From NCBI GenBank assembly GCA_030425705.1, contig JAUHZU010000004.1:186001-250000 (forward strand): a DNA stretch of 64,000 nt, given 5' to 3'. Below the pieces are notes generated by a model. It did not search any database, was not told where the DNA came from, and saw only the letters and a program-made list of their open reading frames with translations. A program made the position numbers and the translations under genes. The stretch comes from Phycisphaerae bacterium. GTDB lineage: Bacteria > Planctomycetota > Phycisphaerae > Phycisphaerales > Phycisphaeraceae. Every line of letters starts with the position of its first letter. Position 1 is the first letter of the stretch. Positions 62,720-64,000 of the stretch are shown here, in pieces.

Positions 62720-63802
62720 TCACGCGGGAAGCCGGGCGGCCAGTTTCTCCCACACGGCATCGACATCGACGCGCGCGATCAGCGTGTCGTCGTCCTTCCG
62801 CGCGCGGTAGCCGGCCATGTCCTGGGGCGTGAGGCCCGCGGGCTGGACCACGTCCCCGTCGCGCCGGTACGGGCCCACGAGCGCCGGGTCCGTCGGGCCG
62901 AACACGCCTACCGCCGGCCGATCCAGACCCACCGCCAGGTGCAGCGCGGCCGAGTCGTTCGCCACCACCGCCGCCGCGCCCTCGATCAGGGCCATGAGCT
63001 GACCCACCGTCGTTGTGGGCAGCAGCGCCCGCCCGCCAAGCGCCGCGGTGATCGGCGTCAGCCGGTCGTGCTCGTGCGGCGCGGCCAGCAGCACCACCCG
63101 TTCGTCAACAGTTTCGTGCGCCAGCGCCCGCTCCGCGACCGCCGCGGCCTTCGCGGCCGGCCAGCACTTGCAGCCCCACTGCGCGGTCGGCGCGAACAGC
63201 ACCGTCCGCCCCGCCGTCAGACCGTGCTCCCGCCGGTACCGCGCGGCCCAGGCGCGGTCGTCGTCCCCCACGTACAGCCGCATGTCGTGCACCGGCGTCA
63301 GCCCGTCCGCCACGAGCAGCCCGAGCATCCGTTCCACCGTGTGCAAATCGGCCGACACCTTGTGCTTGACGTTGTACCCGAGCCAGCCACGCTCGCGCGC
63401 GTCGGCGAACCCGACCCGCCGGGGCGCACGCGTCAGCCAGGTCAGCAGCCCCGACCGCGCGAGCCCCTGCAGGTCGTAGACCCGGGTGTAGCCCGCCTTC
63501 CGCAGCCGCTTCGCCAGCGCGAGCCCCGCCCGCGTCGCCGTCGGCCGTAGCCCGAACCCGCCCAGCGCCCGGCGGTCGAAGGGCACGACGCCGTCGAGCA
63601 TCGGGTGGTGCTTCACCGCATCGACAAAGGCCGTGTGCACCAGCCAGTCGATGCGTGCCGCGGGGAACGCCGCCCGCAGCGTCGCCAACGCCGGCACGGT
63701 GCGCGCGACGTCCCCCAACGCCGTGGGACGCACGATCAGGAGACGCTCGGCGTCGGGTCCGTCGTCTCGGGGATCGGGGTTCGGGGGCTCGCCGCCTGAC
63801 AT
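62720..63802 (-). CDS. Glycosyltransferase family 9 (heptosyltransferase-like)
   Basis: 360 aa. GT-B fold. N-terminal RLLIVRPTALGDVARTVPAL is the acceptor-side signature of ADP-heptose:LPS heptosyltransferases, and TAQWGCKCWPAAKAAAVAER plus AAAVVANDSAALHLAVGLDR are the donor-side blocks. It probably adds heptose to lipopolysaccharide core on the inner face of the membrane. The GmhA-like gene in this window fits that pathway. The first 15 residues (GEPPNPDPRDDG) are encoded by a copy of the C-rich repeat and look dispensable. Confidence 0.88.
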   Translation of the reverse strand: MSGGEPPNPDPRDDGPDAERLLIVRPTALGDVARTVPALATLRAAFPAARIDWLVHTAFVDAVKHHPMLDGVVPFDRRALGGFGLRPTATRAGLALAKRLRKAGYTRVYDLQGLARSGLLTWLTRAPRRVGFADARERGWLGYNVKHKVSADLHTVERMLGLLVADGLTPVHDMRLYVGDDDRAWAARYRREHGLTAGRTVLFAPTAQWGCKCWPAAKAAAVAERALAHETVDERVVLLAAPHEHDRLTPITAALGGRALLPTTTVGQLMALIEGAAAVVANDSAALHLAVGLDRPAVGVFGPTDPALVGPYRRDGDVVQPAGLTPQDMAGYRARKDDDTLIARVDVDAVWEKLAARLPA

Positions 63803-63809
63803 TCCAGTA

Positions 63810-63815
63810 ACATTA
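63810..63815 (-). promoter_or_regulatory. -10 hexamer TAATGT, leaderless geometry
   Basis: TAATGT on the minus strand ends 7 nt before the GT9 ATG at 63802. Confidence 0.35.
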
Positions 63816-63846
63816 GCGGCTCGTGGGCCTACCGTGTTCCGGCCTG

Positions 63847-63873
63847 TACCCCAGACCCGAGACCCCAGACCCT
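63847..63873 (+). repeat. C-rich CCCGARACCC repeat upstream of the metallophosphoesterase gene
   Basis: ccccagacccgagaccccag and one more unit end directly at the ATG. An opposite-strand copy at about 63763-63790 overlaps the GT9 start, forming an inverted pair about 57 bp apart, as between ctaD and ctaE. Confidence 0.6.
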
Positions 63874-64000
63874 ATGTCCACCGCCATCATCTCCGACATC
63901 CACGGCAACATCGACGCCCTCGAGGTCGTCCTGGCGGACATCGACCAGCGCGGCGTCGACCGCATCGTCTGCCTGGGCGACATCATCGGCTACGGCCCGA
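63874..64000 (+). CDS. Metallophosphoesterase, N-terminal part
   Basis: 42 codons to the window edge. ATG at once after the C-rich repeat. [17 protein letters not shown] carries the D-x-H metal ligands and [11 protein letters not shown] the G-D motif of calcineurin-like (YfcE/ApaH-like) phosphoesterases. The remaining ligands are outside. Substrate unknown. Confidence 0.9.
   Translation, partial: MSTAIISDIHGNIDALEVVLADIDQRGVDRIVCLGDIIGYGP

Overview
The window is GC-rich DNA (visibly well above 60% G+C) that reads as a planctomycete chromosome, most likely class Phycisphaerae. The taxon is inferred from gene content: an alternative complex III operon joined to a caa3-type oxidase operon, a LysA with a YSIKSCSN lysine motif, DUF1559-like pseudopilins, ECF sigma factors, and dispersed palindromic intergenic repeats. 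No rRNA, CRISPR array, transposase, integrase or phage gene was found.

Layout. 1-3.4 kb: partial secreted SGNH hydrolase, ThuA-like protein, NlpC/P60 lipoprotein, DUF3800 protein. 3.6-9.0 kb: glmS divergent from an ABC-2 permease, then a SCO protein and two related membrane-anchored helical-repeat proteins. 9.1-16.7 kb: Ca2+/Na+ antiporter, GmhA-like isomerase, SDR oxidoreductase, pyrE, a six-hairpin glycosidase-like protein, cysteine desulfurase. 16.8-26.6 kb: lysA, ruvB, an ECF sigma factor with a candidate membrane partner, a fused aroDE, an aldo/keto reductase, yraN. 26.6-32.8 kb: PpiC-type lipoprotein, P1B metal ATPase, pseudopilin, TIM-barrel protein. 32.9-35.4 kb: an anomalous AT-richer stretch with small orphan genes, a 45-bp direct repeat and a degenerate 21-bp tandem repeat. 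36.8-54.2 kb: the respiratory core, actABCDEF plus a small His-rich membrane protein, SCO, ctaC, ctaD, ctaE, ctaF and a second subunit III; together these would oxidise quinol, pass electrons through cytochromes c and reduce O2. 54.3-60.4 kb: three Tad-like pilin/pilus-associated proteins, a DUF4190 protein and a secreted lectin/PNGase F-like protein. 60.5-64 kb: tRNA-Gln(CUG), rpe, AIM24 protein, GT9 glycosyltransferase, partial metallophosphoesterase.

The least ordinary signal is the repeat content. At least six unrelated families of imperfect palindromes sit at gene ends. In three genes (gmhA-like, SDR, aroDE) they supply the stop codon. In two housekeeping genes (ruvB and aroDE) a palindrome lies inside the reading frame and adds roughly 28 residues without breaking it, in the manner of the Rickettsia palindromic elements. 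A separate C-rich repeat built on CCCGARACCC lies directly upstream of several start codons, and one or two of its copies are arranged as inverted pairs. Finally, 14 genes carry a TANNNT hexamer ending 6-8 nt before the start codon, the geometry expected of leaderless mRNAs.
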